A stretch of DNA of 64,000 bases from Rubrivivax sp. (lineage in GTDB: Bacteria; Pseudomonadota; Gammaproteobacteria; Burkholderiales; Burkholderiaceae_C), in assembly GCA_027487905.1 (NCBI GenBank), contig JAIYCR010000095.1:1-64000 (forward strand). The letters run 5' to 3'. This document shows positions 40,911 to 51,337 of this stretch, piece by piece; the first letter of the stretch is position 1; each line of letters begins with the position of its first letter. The notes under the pieces are model-generated. The model made no database searches. It was not told the DNA's origin and was given only the letters and a program-made list of their open reading frames with translations. The translations under genes were made by a program, and so were the position numbers.

Positions 40911-42139
40911 CGATGGATCGAAACCTGGCGCAGACCGAGTCCGCTGCAGCGCGAGCGATGCGGGTGTGCGTGCTCGGCTCGACGGGCTCGATCGGCGTGA
41001 ACACGCTGGACGTGATCGCCCGCCACCCGGGCCGCTTCGAGGTCTGCACCCTGACCGCGCATAGCCGCGTGGACGCGCTCTTCGAGCAGTGCCGCACCTG
41101 GCGACCTGCCCGGGTGGTGGTGGCCACCGCGCAGCAGGCCGATGCGCTCGCGGTGCGGCTGCGCGATGTCGGGCTCGCGTCCATTCAGGTCGACCATGGC
41201 GCCGCCGCGCTCGTGTCAGCGGCCGAGTCGGACGAGATCGACGCAGTGATGGCTGCCATCGTGGGCGCGGCGGGCCTCGCCCCTTGCCTTGCGGCCGCGC
41301 GCAGCGGCAAGCGGCTGCTGCTGGCCAACAAGGAGGCGCTCGTCGTCGGCGGGGCCTTCTTCATGGACGCGGTGCAGGCCGGCGGCGCCCTGCTGCTGCC
41401 CATCGACAGCGAGCATTCGGCGATCTTCCAGTGCCTGCCCGAGGACCGCAGCACCTGGGGGCGGCGCATCGACCACATCGTGCTCACCGCCTCGGGCGGG
41501 CCCTTCCGCCGGCGTGACCCCGCCAGCTTCGCCACGATCACGCCCGATGAGGCCTGTGCGCACCCGAACTGGGTCATGGGCCGCAAGATCTCGGTCGATT
41601 CGGCGACGATGATGAACAAGGCGCTGGAGGTGATCGAGGCCCGCTGGCTGTTCGACCTGCAGCCGTCGCAGATCCGCGTGGTCATCCACCCGCAGAGCAT
41701 CATCCACTCGATGGTGATGTGCCGCGACCATTCCACCCTGGCCCAGCTGGGCACGCCGGACATGCGCGTGCCCATCGCGTACGGGCTGTCCTGGCCCGAG
41801 CGCATTGAAAGCGGCGCGGACGCGCTGGCTTTCGAAGGCCTGCGCGACCTGAGCTTCGAACCCCCCGATGCCGTCCGCCACCCGGGCCTGGGTCTGGCCT
41901 GGGAGGCGCTCGGAGCGCCCGCGGGCGCCACCGCGGTGCTCAACGCCGCCAACGAGGTGGCCGTCCAGGCCTTCCTCGACCGCCGCATCCGCTTCGACGA
42001 GATCCATGCGGTGAACCGTCGCACGCTGGACGGCGTGCAGCCTGAGACCGGCGAGACCGCCAGCCTGGATGGCCTGCTCGAACTGGATCGCCGTGCCCGT
42101 GACGGCGCCGAACGCATTGCACGGGAACTCGCCCCATGA
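40904..42139 (+). CDS. dxr: 1-deoxy-D-xylulose 5-phosphate reductoisomerase
   Basis: NADPH-dependent second enzyme of the MEP isoprenoid pathway. GSTGSIG at 25-31 is the nucleotide motif; LLANKEALVVGG and the PIDSEHSAIFQCL active-site segment are conserved. Three ATGs are possible (40904, 40913 and 40958). I report the first (411 residues), which overlaps the cdsA stop, but only the segment from about residue 19 is clearly conserved. The stop overlaps rseP by four bases. Confidence 0.96.
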   Translation: MVTMDRNLAQTESAAARAMRVCVLGSTGSIGVNTLDVIARHPGRFEVCTLTAHSRVDALFEQCRTWRPARVVVATAQQADALAVRLRDVGLASIQVDHGAAALVSAAESDEIDAVMAAIVGAAGLAPCLAAARSGKRLLLANKEALVVGGAFFMDAVQAGGALLLPIDSEHSAIFQCLPEDRSTWGRRIDHIVLTASGGPFRRRDPASFATITPDEACAHPNWVMGRKISVDSATMMNKALEVIEARWLFDLQPSQIRVVIHPQSIIHSMVMCRDHSTLAQLGTPDMRVPIAYGLSWPERIESGADALAFEGLRDLSFEPPDAVRHPGLGLAWEALGAPAGATAVLNAANEVAVQAFLDRRIRFDEIHAVNRRTLDGVQPETGETASLDGLLELDRRARDGAERIARELAP

Positions 42140-43506
42140 TCACCACGCTGCTGGCCTTCCTGCTCACGCTCGGCGTGCTGATCGCCATCCACGAATACGG
42201 CCATTACCGCGTGGCCGTGGCCTGCGATGTGAAGGTGCTGCGCTTCTCGCTGGGCTTCGGGAAAGTGGTGTGGCGCCGGGTCTTCGGGCCGGACCGGACC
42301 GAGTTCACGCTGTGCCTGCTGCCGCTGGGCGGCTACGTGCGCATGCTCGATGAACGCGAGGAGGGCGTCGCGCCGCAGGATCTGCACCGGGCCTTCAACC
42401 GCAAGACGCTGTGGCAGCGCAGCGCCATCGTGGCGGCCGGCCCGGCGGCCAACCTGCTCTTGGCCGTGCTGCTCTACGCCGCCGCCCACTGGATCGGCGT
42501 GGACGAGCCGCGCGCGCTGCTGGGAACCCCGGCGGCCCAGTCGCCCGCGGAACGGGCGGGGCTGCGCTCGGGCGACTGGGTGCGCGCGTGGTCGGCCGAT
42601 GGCCAGCAGTGGGAGGACGTCCGCTCGATGACCGACCTGCGCTGGCAGGTCACGCAGGCGGTGATCGAAGGCCAGCCGCTGTCGCTGCTGGTGACCGACC
42701 GCGAAGGACACGGACAGCGCCGGGTCACGCTCGCCCTGGACGGCTTCGGCTCGCGCGACGTCGACGCCGGCCTGATGCGGCGGCTGGGCCTGGGTGCTCC
42801 CTGGAGTGCGCCGGTGCTGGGCGAGGTGAAGGCCGGAGGCGCCGGGGCTCGCGCCGGGCTGATGCAGGGCGACGAGGTGGTGTCGGTGGACGGGCGGCCG
42901 GTCGCCGATGCCGGACAGCTGCGCGAGCGCATCCGCGCCGCCGTGGATGGCACCGATGCGCTGCCCATGCAGTGGGAGCTGCGCCGCGCGGGGCAGCTGC
43001 TGCGGCTCACCGTCGAACCCGCGGTGTCCGCCGATTCCGGTCGTCCGATCGGCCGCATCGAGGCCTTCGTCGGCCAGTCGCCGCAGATGGTGACCGTCTC
43101 CTACGGCCCGGTGGACGGCCTGACCGCGGCCGTGCGCAAGACCTGGGACATGTCGGTGCTGACCGTGCAGATGCTCGGGCGGATGCTCATCGGCGAGGCG
43201 TCGCTGAAGAACCTCAGCGGACCGGTGACGATCGCCGACTACGCAGGGCAGTCGGTGCAGATGGGGCTGGCCTACTATCTCGGCTTTCTGGCGGTGGTCA
43301 GCGTCAGCCTGGGCGTGCTCAACCTGCTGCCGCTGCCCATGCTGGACGGCGGACACCTCATGTACCATCTTTTCGAGGGGGTGACCGGCAAGCCGGTCTC
43401 CGATCTCTGGCTCGAACGCCTGCAGCGCGGCGGCATCGTCGTCCTCGCGATGATGATGTCCATCGCCCTGTACAACGACATGGCCCGCCTCCTGGGCCTG
43501 CACTGA
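42136..43506 (+). CDS. rseP: RIP zinc metalloprotease RseP
   Basis: Intramembrane site-2 protease; in E. coli it cleaves the anti-sigma factor RseA after DegS and also clears signal-peptide remnants. The zinc site HEYGH is at 19-23 in the first membrane helix. Two PDZ domains lie in the middle. The third ligand region, NLLPLPMLDGGHL, is near the C-terminus. It is 456 residues. Its ATG overlaps the dxr stop, and bamA follows within six bases, linking envelope-stress sensing with BAM synthesis. Confidence 0.96.
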   Translation: MITTLLAFLLTLGVLIAIHEYGHYRVAVACDVKVLRFSLGFGKVVWRRVFGPDRTEFTLCLLPLGGYVRMLDEREEGVAPQDLHRAFNRKTLWQRSAIVAAGPAANLLLAVLLYAAAHWIGVDEPRALLGTPAAQSPAERAGLRSGDWVRAWSADGQQWEDVRSMTDLRWQVTQAVIEGQPLSLLVTDREGHGQRRVTLALDGFGSRDVDAGLMRRLGLGAPWSAPVLGEVKAGGAGARAGLMQGDEVVSVDGRPVADAGQLRERIRAAVDGTDALPMQWELRRAGQLLRLTVEPAVSADSGRPIGRIEAFVGQSPQMVTVSYGPVDGLTAAVRKTWDMSVLTVQMLGRMLIGEASLKNLSGPVTIADYAGQSVQMGLAYYLGFLAVVSVSLGVLNLLPLPMLDGGHLMYHLFEGVTGKPVSDLWLERLQRGGIVVLAMMMSIALYNDMARLLGLH

Positions 43507-43511
43507 ACTTC

Positions 43512-45827
43512 ATGCCCCTTCGTCCCTCTTCGGCTCGGCGCCTCGCGCGCCGCCTGAGCCTCATCGCCGTTGCCGCCTCCACCGCCTGCCTGAGCTCGCT
43601 CGCCTGGGCGGTGGACCCCTTCGTGCTGCGCGACATCCGCGTGGAAGGCCTGCAGCGGACCGACCCCGGAACGGTGTTCGCTTCCTTGCCCTTCCGGATC
43701 GGCGACACCTACAACGAGGAGAAGGGTGCGGCCGCACTGCGTGCGCTGTTCGCCACCGGCATCTTCAAGGACGTGCGCATCGAGGTCGACAACGGCGTGG
43801 TCATCGTCATCGTCGAGGAGCGGCCGATCATCGTGGGCATCGACTTCGTCGGGCTCAAGGAGTTCGAGAAGGATGTGCTGGTCAAGGCCCTGAAGGATTC
43901 GGGCATCGGCGAGGGCCTGCCCTTCGACCGTGCGCTGGCCGACCGCGCCGAGCAGGAGCTGCGCCGCCAGTACCTCACCCGCAGCTTCTACGGCGCCGAG
44001 GTGGTGACCACCGTCACGCCGCGCGAACGCAACCGCGTGGCCGTCACCTTCACCATCAGCGAGGGGCGGGTGGCCAAGATCGGCCGGGTGGGCATCACCG
44101 GCAACCAGGCCTTCTCCGACAGCACGCTGCGCGGCCTGATGGAGCTGTCGCCCACCAGCTGGTTCAGCTGGTACTCCAAGGCCGACCGCTATTCGCGCAC
44201 CAAGCTGAACGCCGACCTGGAGGCCATCCGGGCCTACTACCTCAACCGCGGCTACCTGGAGTTCAGCATCGAGTCCGCGCAGGTGGCCATCTCGCCGGAC
44301 AAGGAGTCCATCGACCTGGACATCCAGGTCCGCGAGGGCCAGCAATACACGGTGACCGCGGTGCGGCTCGAGGGCGAGTTCCTCGGCAAGGAAGACGAGT
44401 TCAAGGGCCTGGTGGCCATCCGGCCCGGCGAGCCCTACCAGGACGAGGCGGTGGTGAACACCACCCGTGCCTTCACCGACCGTTTCGGCAGCTTCGGCTA
44501 TGCCTTCGCACGGGTGGAGCCCAGCACCGAGATCGACCGCACCAACGGCCGGGTGGTGGTGGTCATCAGCGCCTCGCCGCAGCGTCGCATCTATGTGCGG
44601 CGCATCGACGTGGCAGGCAACAGCCGCACCCGCGACGAGGTGGTGCGGCGCGAGTTCCGCCAGTTCGAGTCCTCCTGGTACGACGCCGGCCGGATCAAGC
44701 TGTCGCGCGAACGCGTGGACCGCCTGGGCTACTTCAAGGAAGTGTCGGTGGAGACCAACGAGGTCCCCGGTGCCGCCGACCAGGTCGACCTGCTGGTGAC
44801 CGTGACCGAGAAGCCCACCGGCAACCTGCTGCTGGGGGCCGGTTTCTCCAGTGCCGACAAGCTGTCGATCACCGCGTCGATCAAGCAGGACAACGTGTTC
44901 GGCTCGGGCAACTACCTCGGCGTCGAGGTGAACACCAGCAGAACCGGCCGCACGCTGGTGGTGAGTTCGGTCGACCCCTACTTCACCATCGACGGCGTGT
45001 CGCGCGCCTTCGACGTGTTCTACCGCACCCAGCGCCCGCTGAACATCATCGGCGGCACCGACTACACGCTGGTCACGCCGGGCGCGTCGATGCGCTTCGG
45101 CGTGCCCTTCACCGAGTTCGACACGGTGTTCTTCGGCATCGGGCTGGAGCGCACCGAGATCCGCGGCGGCAGCAACCTTCCGAACAACTACTTCCTCTAC
45201 CGGGAGCAGTTCGGTGCGACCAGCAACTCGGTGCCGATCACCGTGGGCTGGTCCCGCGACCGCCGCGACAGCGCCATCGCGCCCACCTCCGGCCGCTTCC
45301 AGCGGGTGAACTTCGACTGGGGCGTGGGCGGCGACACCCGCTACCTGCGCACCAACCTGCAGTTCCAGCAGTACTGGCCCATCACCCGCAGCTTCACGCT
45401 GGCGCTCAATGCCGAGGCGGGCATCGGCCAGGGCCTGGGCGGACGCCCTTACCCCATCTTCAAGAACTTCTTCGGCGGTGGCCTGGGAACGGTGCGGGCC
45501 TTCGACCAGGGCTCCCTGGGCCCGGTCGATGTCACCGGTGCCTACCTGGGCGGCAATCGCCGGGTGAACGTCAACGGCGAGCTCTACCTGCCCATCCCGG
45601 GCACCGGCAGCGACCGCAGCCTGCGCTGGTTCACCTACGTCGACGCGGGCAATGTCTGGGGCGACCGCGAATCGGCCACCTTCGACAGCCTGCGGGCCTC
45701 GGCAGGCGTCGGCCTGTCGTGGATCTCGCCGCTGGGCCCGCTCAAGTTGAGCTACGGCTCGCCGGTGCGCAAGAAGCCGGAAGATAGAATCCAGCGGCTC
45801 CAATTCCAGATCGGGACAGCATTTTGA
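43512..45827 (+). CDS. bamA: Outer membrane protein assembly factor BamA
   Basis: Central beta-barrel of the BAM complex that folds proteins into the outer membrane. The signal peptide probably ends after AWA at 33. Five POTRA domains (about 35-430) precede a 16-stranded Omp85 barrel ending in Phe (QFQIGTAF), the usual C-terminal beta-signal. It is 771 residues from the ATG at 43512; much longer readings run into rseP and are not real. The stop TGA overlaps the skp ATG by one base. Confidence 0.97.
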   Translation: MPLRPSSARRLARRLSLIAVAASTACLSSLAWAVDPFVLRDIRVEGLQRTDPGTVFASLPFRIGDTYNEEKGAAALRALFATGIFKDVRIEVDNGVVIVIVEERPIIVGIDFVGLKEFEKDVLVKALKDSGIGEGLPFDRALADRAEQELRRQYLTRSFYGAEVVTTVTPRERNRVAVTFTISEGRVAKIGRVGITGNQAFSDSTLRGLMELSPTSWFSWYSKADRYSRTKLNADLEAIRAYYLNRGYLEFSIESAQVAISPDKESIDLDIQVREGQQYTVTAVRLEGEFLGKEDEFKGLVAIRPGEPYQDEAVVNTTRAFTDRFGSFGYAFARVEPSTEIDRTNGRVVVVISASPQRRIYVRRIDVAGNSRTRDEVVRREFRQFESSWYDAGRIKLSRERVDRLGYFKEVSVETNEVPGAADQVDLLVTVTEKPTGNLLLGAGFSSADKLSITASIKQDNVFGSGNYLGVEVNTSRTGRTLVVSSVDPYFTIDGVSRAFDVFYRTQRPLNIIGGTDYTLVTPGASMRFGVPFTEFDTVFFGIGLERTEIRGGSNLPNNYFLYREQFGATSNSVPITVGWSRDRRDSAIAPTSGRFQRVNFDWGVGGDTRYLRTNLQFQQYWPITRSFTLALNAEAGIGQGLGGRPYPIFKNFFGGGLGTVRAFDQGSLGPVDVTGAYLGGNRRVNVNGELYLPIPGTGSDRSLRWFTYVDAGNVWGDRESATFDSLRASAGVGLSWISPLGPLKLSYGSPVRKKPEDRIQRLQFQIGTAF
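45785..45790 (+). promoter_or_regulatory. Possible internal -10 element before skp
   Basis: TAGAAT inside the last codons of bamA, 37 bases before the skp start. No clear -35 is visible, so this is weak. It resembles the TAGAAT elements before ndk and rpsF. Confidence 0.2.
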
Positions 45828-46348
45828 TGAACGCCCTGTTTTCCAGGCTGGTGATCGGCTCGGCCCTCGTGGTCGCCGCGCACACCGGTTTTGCGCAAGA
45901 ACTGAAGATCGGCTACGTGAACAGCGACCGGGTGCTGCGCGATGCCGTGCCGGCCAAGGCGGCGCAGGCCAAGCTCGAAGCCGAGTTCTCCCGCCGCGAG
46001 AAGGAGCTCCAGGACACCGCCACGCGCCTGAAGGCCACCTCCGACCGCCTCGAGAAGGACGCACCCACGCTGTCCGAATCGGAGCGCGCGCGTCGCCAGC
46101 GCGACCTGGTCGAGCAGGACCGCGAATTCCAGCGCAAGCGCCGCGAGTTCCAGGAGGACCTGAACCAGCGCAAGAACGAGGAGTTGGCCACCGTGGTCGA
46201 GCGGGCCAACAAGGTCATCAAGCAGATCTTCGAGACCGAGAAGTACGACCTCATCCTGCAGGAGGCCGTCTTCTTCAGCCCGCGCGTGGACATCACCGAC
46301 AAGGTGATCCGCGCGCTGAATGCGCAGTCGGCAGCGGCTCCCAAGTGA
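45827..46348 (+). CDS. skp: Periplasmic chaperone Skp (OmpH)
   Basis: Trimeric periplasmic holdase that carries unfolded outer-membrane proteins to BAM. A signal peptide of about 23 residues ends GFA, followed by a short beta segment (ELKIGYVNSDRV). A long charged coiled coil and a C-terminal strand (KYDLILQEAVFFS) follow. It is 173 residues from the ATG at 45827, which shares one base with the bamA stop. lpxD starts three bases after it. Confidence 0.94.
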   Translation: MNALFSRLVIGSALVVAAHTGFAQELKIGYVNSDRVLRDAVPAKAAQAKLEAEFSRREKELQDTATRLKATSDRLEKDAPTLSESERARRQRDLVEQDREFQRKRREFQEDLNQRKNEELATVVERANKVIKQIFETEKYDLILQEAVFFSPRVDITDKVIRALNAQSAAAPK

Positions 46349-46351
46349 TCC

Positions 46352-47383
46352 GTGCCGCCGGCCAGCCTCGCTGACATCCAGGCCGCCCTGGGCGGCACCC
46401 TGCACGGTGACCCCCATCGGCGCATCGAGCGCATCGCGCCGCTGGCGTCCGCAGGCCCCGGCGACATCACCTTCCTGTCCAACCCGCGGCTTCGCCATCA
46501 GTTGCAGGGCAGCCAGGCCGGCTGCGTGATCGTCTCGCCCGCTGTCGCGGACCTCGCCCGCCAACGTGGCGACACCCTCGAGACGCCCGATCCCTACCTC
46601 TACTACGCCCGGCTCAGCCAGTGGTGGGCGGCCCGCATGGCGCCAGCCCCCTCGCCGGGCGTGCACCCGACGGCGATCGTCGATCCGCAGGCCGAAGTGC
46701 ATCCGAGCGTATCGATCGGCCCGCTCTGCACGATCGAGGCCGGTGCGGTGCTCGGTTCCGGTTGTCGACTCGCCGCTCGCGTGCACGTCGGTGCCGGGGC
46801 GGTGGTCGGTGCCGACGGGCGGCTCGGTGTCGGAGTGGTCATCGGTTCAGGCTGCAGCGTGGGCGACCGCGCCATCCTGCATCCGGGGGCCGTCATCGGC
46901 GCTGATGGCTTCGGCTTTGCACCGGCGGGTGGCGCCTGGCACAAGATCGAGCAGCTGGGTTCGGTGCGGATCGGCTGCGATGTCGAGGTCGGCGCCAACA
47001 CCTGCATCGACCGGGGCGCCCTGGGCGACACCGTCGTCGGCGACGGCGTGAAGCTGGACAACCTCGTGCAGATCGGCCACAACGTGCAGGTTGGTGCGCA
47101 CACGGCCATGGCCGGCTGCGTGGGCGTGGCGGGCAGTGCGGTCATCGGCGCGCACTGCACCATCGGCGGCGGGGCGGTGGTGCTGGGCCACCTGGAGCTG
47201 GCCGACGGCGTGCACGTGTCGGCCGCCACGGTGATCACGCGCTCGATCCGGGAGGCCGGCCATTACAGCGGCGTCTACCCCTTCGAAGACAATGCGGCCT
47301 GGGAGCGCAACGCCGCGACCCTTCGCCGGCTGCACGAACTTCGGGGCCGCGTGCGCGACCTCGAGAAGAACCGAACCCCATGA
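46352..47383 (+). CDS. lpxD: UDP-3-O-acylglucosamine N-acyltransferase
   Basis: Third step of lipid A synthesis, adding the N-linked 3-hydroxyacyl chain. The N-terminal uridine-binding domain holds [15 protein letters not shown]; a left-handed beta-helix of hexapeptide repeats follows (for example [20 protein letters not shown]). The catalytic His is in the [11 protein letters not shown] segment. It is 343 residues with a GTG start at 46352, three bases after skp. The stop overlaps the fabZ start. Confidence 0.96.
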   Translation: MPPASLADIQAALGGTLHGDPHRRIERIAPLASAGPGDITFLSNPRLRHQLQGSQAGCVIVSPAVADLARQRGDTLETPDPYLYYARLSQWWAARMAPAPSPGVHPTAIVDPQAEVHPSVSIGPLCTIEAGAVLGSGCRLAARVHVGAGAVVGADGRLGVGVVIGSGCSVGDRAILHPGAVIGADGFGFAPAGGAWHKIEQLGSVRIGCDVEVGANTCIDRGALGDTVVGDGVKLDNLVQIGHNVQVGAHTAMAGCVGVAGSAVIGAHCTIGGGAVVLGHLELADGVHVSAATVITRSIREAGHYSGVYPFEDNAAWERNAATLRRLHELRGRVRDLEKNRTP

Positions 47384-47820
47384 TGGACATCCACCAGATC
47401 CTGCGCCAGCTGCCCCACCGCTACCCCATCCTGCTGGTCGACCGGGTGACGAGCATCGAGAAGGGCGTGCGCATCGTGGCGTTGAAGAACGTCACCATCA
47501 ACGAGCCCTTCTTCACCGGCCACTTCCCGCACCGCCCGGTGATGCCGGGTGTGCTGATGCTCGAGGCCCTGGCGCAGGCCGCTGCGCTGCTGGCCTTCGA
47601 CACGCTGGGCGTGACGCCCGACGAGAACTCGGTCTACTACTTTGCCGGCATCGACAGCGCGCGCTTCAAGCGTCCGGTGGAGCCGGGCGACCAGCTCACG
47701 CTGGACGTGAGCCTGGACCGAATGAAGGCGGGCATCTTCAAGTTCGATGCCCGCGCCCTGGTGGGCGACCAGCTGGCCGTCGAAGCCAAGCTGATGTGCA
47801 CCATGCGGACGGTCGCCTGA
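47380..47820 (+). CDS. fabZ: 3-hydroxyacyl-ACP dehydratase FabZ
   Basis: Hot-dog-fold dehydratase of type II fatty-acid synthesis; it competes with LpxA for 3-hydroxyacyl-ACP. The active-site motif is [19 protein letters not shown], and 146 residues is normal. Two adjacent ATGs (47380 and 47383) are possible; both overlap the lpxD stop, so the difference is one residue. Its position between lpxD and lpxA is conserved. Confidence 0.97.
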   Translation: MMDIHQILRQLPHRYPILLVDRVTSIEKGVRIVALKNVTINEPFFTGHFPHRPVMPGVLMLEALAQAAALLAFDTLGVTPDENSVYYFAGIDSARFKRPVEPGDQLTLDVSLDRMKAGIFKFDARALVGDQLAVEAKLMCTMRTVA

Positions 47821-47847
47821 GCGCGCACTCCAGCCCGAACCCACCGC

Positions 47848-48636
47848 ATGGCCACCATCCACCCGACTGCCCTGGTCGACGCCGCCGCCGAACTGGCCGA
47901 CGGCGTCAGCATCGGCCCGTACTCGATCATCGGACCGCAGGTGCGCATCGGTGCGGGCACGAGCGTGGGGCCGCACACCGTCATCGAAGGCCGCACCACC
48001 ATCGGCCGTGACAACCGCATCTTCCAGTTCTGTTCGCTCGGCGCCATTGCGCAGGACAAGAAGTACGCCGGTGAACCCACCGAGCTGCACATCGGCGACC
48101 GCAACACCATCCGCGAGTTCTGCACCTTCAACCTGGGCACCGTGCAGGACGGCGGCGTGACCCGCCTGGGCGACGACAACTGGATGATGGCCTACACCCA
48201 CCTGGCGCACGATGCGCAGGTGGGCAGCCACACCATCTTCGCCAACAACGCGCAGGTGGCCGGCCATGTGAAGGTGGGCGACTGGGTGATCCTGGGGGCC
48301 TACACCTGCGTGCACCAGTTCGTGCGCATCGGCGCGCACGCCATGACCGGCATGGGTACGGCGCTGCTGCTGGACGTGCCGCCGTTCGCGATGGTGTCGG
48401 GCAACCCCTGCGAGGCCCGCAGCTTCAATGCCGAGGGCCTCAAGCGCCGCGGCTTCTCGCCCGCGCGGCTGGCTGCGGTCAAGCAGATGCACCGGCTGGT
48501 CTATCGCTCCGGCCTCACGCTGGACGAAGCGCGGCAGGCCATCGAGGCGCTGGCCGCCAGCCAGCCCGAGGCCCGGGCCGACATCGCCGCGATGGTCGAC
48601 TTCCTGTCCGAGCCCGGCCGGGGCCTGGTGCGCTGA
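47848..48636 (+). CDS. lpxA: Acyl-[ACP]-UDP-N-acetylglucosamine O-acyltransferase
   Basis: First step of lipid A synthesis. Hexapeptide repeats form the beta-helix (for example [20 protein letters not shown]). The catalytic His lies in [12 protein letters not shown], and a C-terminal helical domain closes the 262-residue protein. The ATG at 47848 is 28 bases after fabZ. lpxB begins two bases after its stop. Confidence 0.97.
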   Translation: MATIHPTALVDAAAELADGVSIGPYSIIGPQVRIGAGTSVGPHTVIEGRTTIGRDNRIFQFCSLGAIAQDKKYAGEPTELHIGDRNTIREFCTFNLGTVQDGGVTRLGDDNWMMAYTHLAHDAQVGSHTIFANNAQVAGHVKVGDWVILGAYTCVHQFVRIGAHAMTGMGTALLLDVPPFAMVSGNPCEARSFNAEGLKRRGFSPARLAAVKQMHRLVYRSGLTLDEARQAIEALAASQPEARADIAAMVDFLSEPGRGLVR

Positions 48637-48637
48637 G

Positions 48638-49828
48638 GTGGCGGTCGAGCCGGGTCGGGCCGCAGCCCCGCGGCTGGCCCTGGTGGCCGGCGAGGCCTCC
48701 GGCGATCTGCTGGGCGGCCTGCTGCTGGGCGCCTTGCGCGGGCGCTGGCCGGCGCTTCGAAGCGCGGGCATCGGCGGGCCACGCATGGCCGCGCTGGGGT
48801 TCGATGCCTGGTGGTCGCACGAGAAGCTCGCCGTACGTGGTTATGTCGAGGTGCTGCGCCACTACCGCGAGATCGTCGGCATCCGCCGCTCGCTGGGCGA
48901 CCGGCTGCTCGCCGACCGGCCCGATCTCTTCATCGGCGTGGATGCACCCGATTTCAACCTCGAGCTCGAACGGCGCCTGAAGGCCGAGGGCGTGCGCACC
49001 GTCCACTTCATCAGTCCGTCGATCTGGGCCTGGCGGGCTGGCCGCATCGAGACGATCCGCGCCGCAGCCGACGAGGTCTTGTGCGTGTTCCCTTTCGAGC
49101 CGGCCCTCTACCACCGTGCCGGCATCGCGGCTACCTACGTCGGCCATCCGCTGGCCGATGCGATCGCGCTGCATCCGTCCCGTGACGAGGCCCGGGCCAG
49201 CCTGGGCTTGCAGCCCGGGCAGGCCGTCGTCGCGCTGTTGCCCGGCAGCCGGCGCTCGGAGATCGAGCAGCACGGCAAGCTGTTCGCGCAGGCGGCCTGC
49301 GAACTGCTGCGGCGACGGCCCGACCTGCAGTTCGTGCTGCCGGCTGCGCCGGGCCTGAAGGGCCTGCTCGAACGCGCCGTCCAGTCCTCGGGTTTGAAGC
49401 CGCAGCGGCTGCTGCTGCTCGAGGGCAGGTCGCATGCGGCGCTGGCGGCCTGCGATGCGGTGCTGGTGGCCAGCGGCACCGCCACGCTCGAGGCGGCACT
49501 CTTCAAGCGCCCGATGGTCATCGCCTACCGGATGAACGCGCTGAGCTGGCAGCTGATGCGACGCCAGCGGCTGCAGCCTTGGGTGGGGCTGCCCAACATC
49601 CTGCTGGAGCGCTTTGCGGTGCCCGAGCGGCTGCAGGGCGAGGCCACGCCACGGCGCCTGGCCGACGACCTCGAGCAGGCCCTGGACGACACTGCGGCAC
49701 GCCAGGCGCTCGAGCGCGACTTCACCGCGCTGCACCGGGTGCTTCGCCAGGACATGGCGGCGCGTGCCGGCGCGGCCATCGAACGTTTGCTTCAAACTCC
49801 CGCCCTGCCGTCTGCGCCGCGCTCCTGA
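48638..49828 (+). CDS. lpxB: Lipid-A-disaccharide synthase
   Basis: Glycosyltransferase that joins lipid X to UDP-diacylglucosamine. The N-terminal [13 protein letters not shown], the central [15 protein letters not shown] and [11 protein letters not shown], and [20 protein letters not shown] near the C-terminus are family hallmarks. A GTG at 48638, two bases after the lpxA stop, gives 396 residues; longer readings run into lpxA. The next gene, rnhB, begins 38 bases downstream. Confidence 0.95.
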   Translation: MAVEPGRAAAPRLALVAGEASGDLLGGLLLGALRGRWPALRSAGIGGPRMAALGFDAWWSHEKLAVRGYVEVLRHYREIVGIRRSLGDRLLADRPDLFIGVDAPDFNLELERRLKAEGVRTVHFISPSIWAWRAGRIETIRAAADEVLCVFPFEPALYHRAGIAATYVGHPLADAIALHPSRDEARASLGLQPGQAVVALLPGSRRSEIEQHGKLFAQAACELLRRRPDLQFVLPAAPGLKGLLERAVQSSGLKPQRLLLLEGRSHAALAACDAVLVASGTATLEAALFKRPMVIAYRMNALSWQLMRRQRLQPWVGLPNILLERFAVPERLQGEATPRRLADDLEQALDDTAARQALERDFTALHRVLRQDMAARAGAAIERLLQTPALPSAPRS

Positions 49829-49865
49829 GCACCGACCCGAGACCCCCCAAGAAGCCCGAATCGCC

Positions 49866-50486
49866 ATGCCCGCACGCGCCCCGCAACTGGACCTGCCCTG
49901 GAGCGACGACACCCACGAGCTCGTCGCCGGCGTGGACGAGGCAGGACGCGGGCCGCTGGCCGGACCGGTGGTGGCCGCCGCGGTGATCCTGGACCCGCGC
50001 TCGCCCATCGACGGCCTGGCCGACTCCAAGGTGCTCAGCGCCCGTCGCCGCGAGCAGCTGCACGACGAGATCCGCGCCCGGGCGCTGTGCTGTGCCGTGG
50101 CCGAGGCGAGCCTCGAGGAGATTGCCGAGCACAACATCCTGGGTGCGACGCTGCTGGCGATGCGGCGCGCCGTCGAGGCGCTGCGTCTGCGGCCGCAGCG
50201 GGTGCTGGTGGACGGCAAGCAGCTGCCGCGGCTGTCGGTTCGCTGCGACGCGGTGGTCGGCGGCGACGCCACCGTGCCGGCCATCTCGGCCGCCTCCATC
50301 CTGGCCAAGGTCCACCGCGACCGCTGGTGCGAGGCGGTGGATGCGCGCTTTCCGGTCTACGGCTTCGCCCGGCACAAGGGCTACGGGACGGCCGAGCACC
50401 TCGCGGCCATCGCGCAGCACGGCCCCTGTGAATTGCACCGCATGGGCTTCGCGCCGATGCGCCTCGCCTCGGCCGGCGACCCATGA
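49866..50486 (+). CDS. rnhB: Ribonuclease HII
   Basis: Removes misincorporated ribonucleotides from DNA and RNA from hybrids. The catalytic motif GVDEAGRG contains Asp24 and Glu25; further acidic residues lie in LVDGKQLP and the [10 protein letters not shown] segment. It is 206 residues from the ATG at 49866. Residues 7-12, QLDLPW, just ahead of the fold resemble a sliding-clamp-binding peptide (see findings). The stop overlaps the next gene by four bases. The lpxB-rnhB order is the same as in E. coli. Confidence 0.96.
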   Translation: MPARAPQLDLPWSDDTHELVAGVDEAGRGPLAGPVVAAAVILDPRSPIDGLADSKVLSARRREQLHDEIRARALCCAVAEASLEEIAEHNILGATLLAMRRAVEALRLRPQRVLVDGKQLPRLSVRCDAVVGGDATVPAISAASILAKVHRDRWCEAVDARFPVYGFARHKGYGTAEHLAAIAQHGPCELHRMGFAPMRLASAGDP

Positions 50487-51337
50487 CGCGGGCCGCCGAA
50501 GCGCCACGCGTCATCCGGTCGGCCTCCAACCCGCTGGTGGTCCGGCTGCGCCGTGAGCGCCGCGAACCCGGGGCCTATCGACACACGGGCGAACTCTGGT
50601 TGGAGGGCGAACACCTGTGCGACGCCTGGCTGCAGGCGGGCCGTCCGGTGCTGCAGCAGGTGTTCAGCGAATCCGCCTGGGCGGCCCGTTCACCGGCGAG
50701 CCTGCCGGCCCTGGCGCCAGGCGCCGAGCGGCTGCTGCTGGCCGACGCGCTCTTCGACTCGGTGAGCCAGCTGCCTTCGCCCACCGGCATCGCGCTTCGG
50801 GTTCCGTTGCCCGCCGCGCCGTCGCCGCAACCCGGGCTACCGACGCTGGTGCTGGACCGGCTGCAGGACCCGGGCAATGTGGGAAGCCTGTTGCGCACGG
50901 CCGCGGCGATGGGCTTGCAGCAGGTCGTCGCGCTCGCCGGCACCGTTGCGCTGTGGTCGCCCAAGGTGGTGCGGGCAGGGCAGGGCGCCCACCTGACGCT
51001 GCGGCTCGTCGAAGGTCTGGCGCCGGAGGCGCTTGCCCAGCTGCGGCTGCCGCTGGTGGCTGCAGGTTCGCATGAGGCGCAGCCGCTGCACCGGGTGCGG
51101 CTTCCGTGGCCGCTGGCCTGGGTTCTGGGGCATGAAGGGCAGGGCATCGCCGCCGCGCTGCGTCCGCTGTGTGCGTTCACCGTGGCCATCGAGCAGCCGG
51201 GCGGCCAGGAGTCGCTGAACGTGGCGGTGGCCGGTGCAATCTGCCTTTACGAGTCGGCTCGCCAGCGCTCGATGGCGGTGGGCGACCCCGCGCCGACAGC
51301 CGGCGCCACGGCTGCGCTTCCTCCCCTTGCGCGATGA
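50483..51337 (+). CDS. SpoU/TrmH-family RNA 2'-O-methyltransferase
   Basis: SPOUT-class methyltransferase, probably acting on rRNA or tRNA ribose. An N-terminal substrate-binding domain (about 10-105) precedes the SpoU domain. The latter has [22 protein letters not shown], the GHEGQGI motif, and the terminal [22 protein letters not shown]. It is 284 residues. It overlaps both neighbours by four bases (rnhB and the photolyase-like gene). The exact RNA target cannot be told from sequence alone. Confidence 0.88.
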   Translation: MTRAAEAPRVIRSASNPLVVRLRRERREPGAYRHTGELWLEGEHLCDAWLQAGRPVLQQVFSESAWAARSPASLPALAPGAERLLLADALFDSVSQLPSPTGIALRVPLPAAPSPQPGLPTLVLDRLQDPGNVGSLLRTAAAMGLQQVVALAGTVALWSPKVVRAGQGAHLTLRLVEGLAPEALAQLRLPLVAAGSHEAQPLHRVRLPWPLAWVLGHEGQGIAAALRPLCAFTVAIEQPGGQESLNVAVAGAICLYESARQRSMAVGDPAPTAGATAALPPLAR

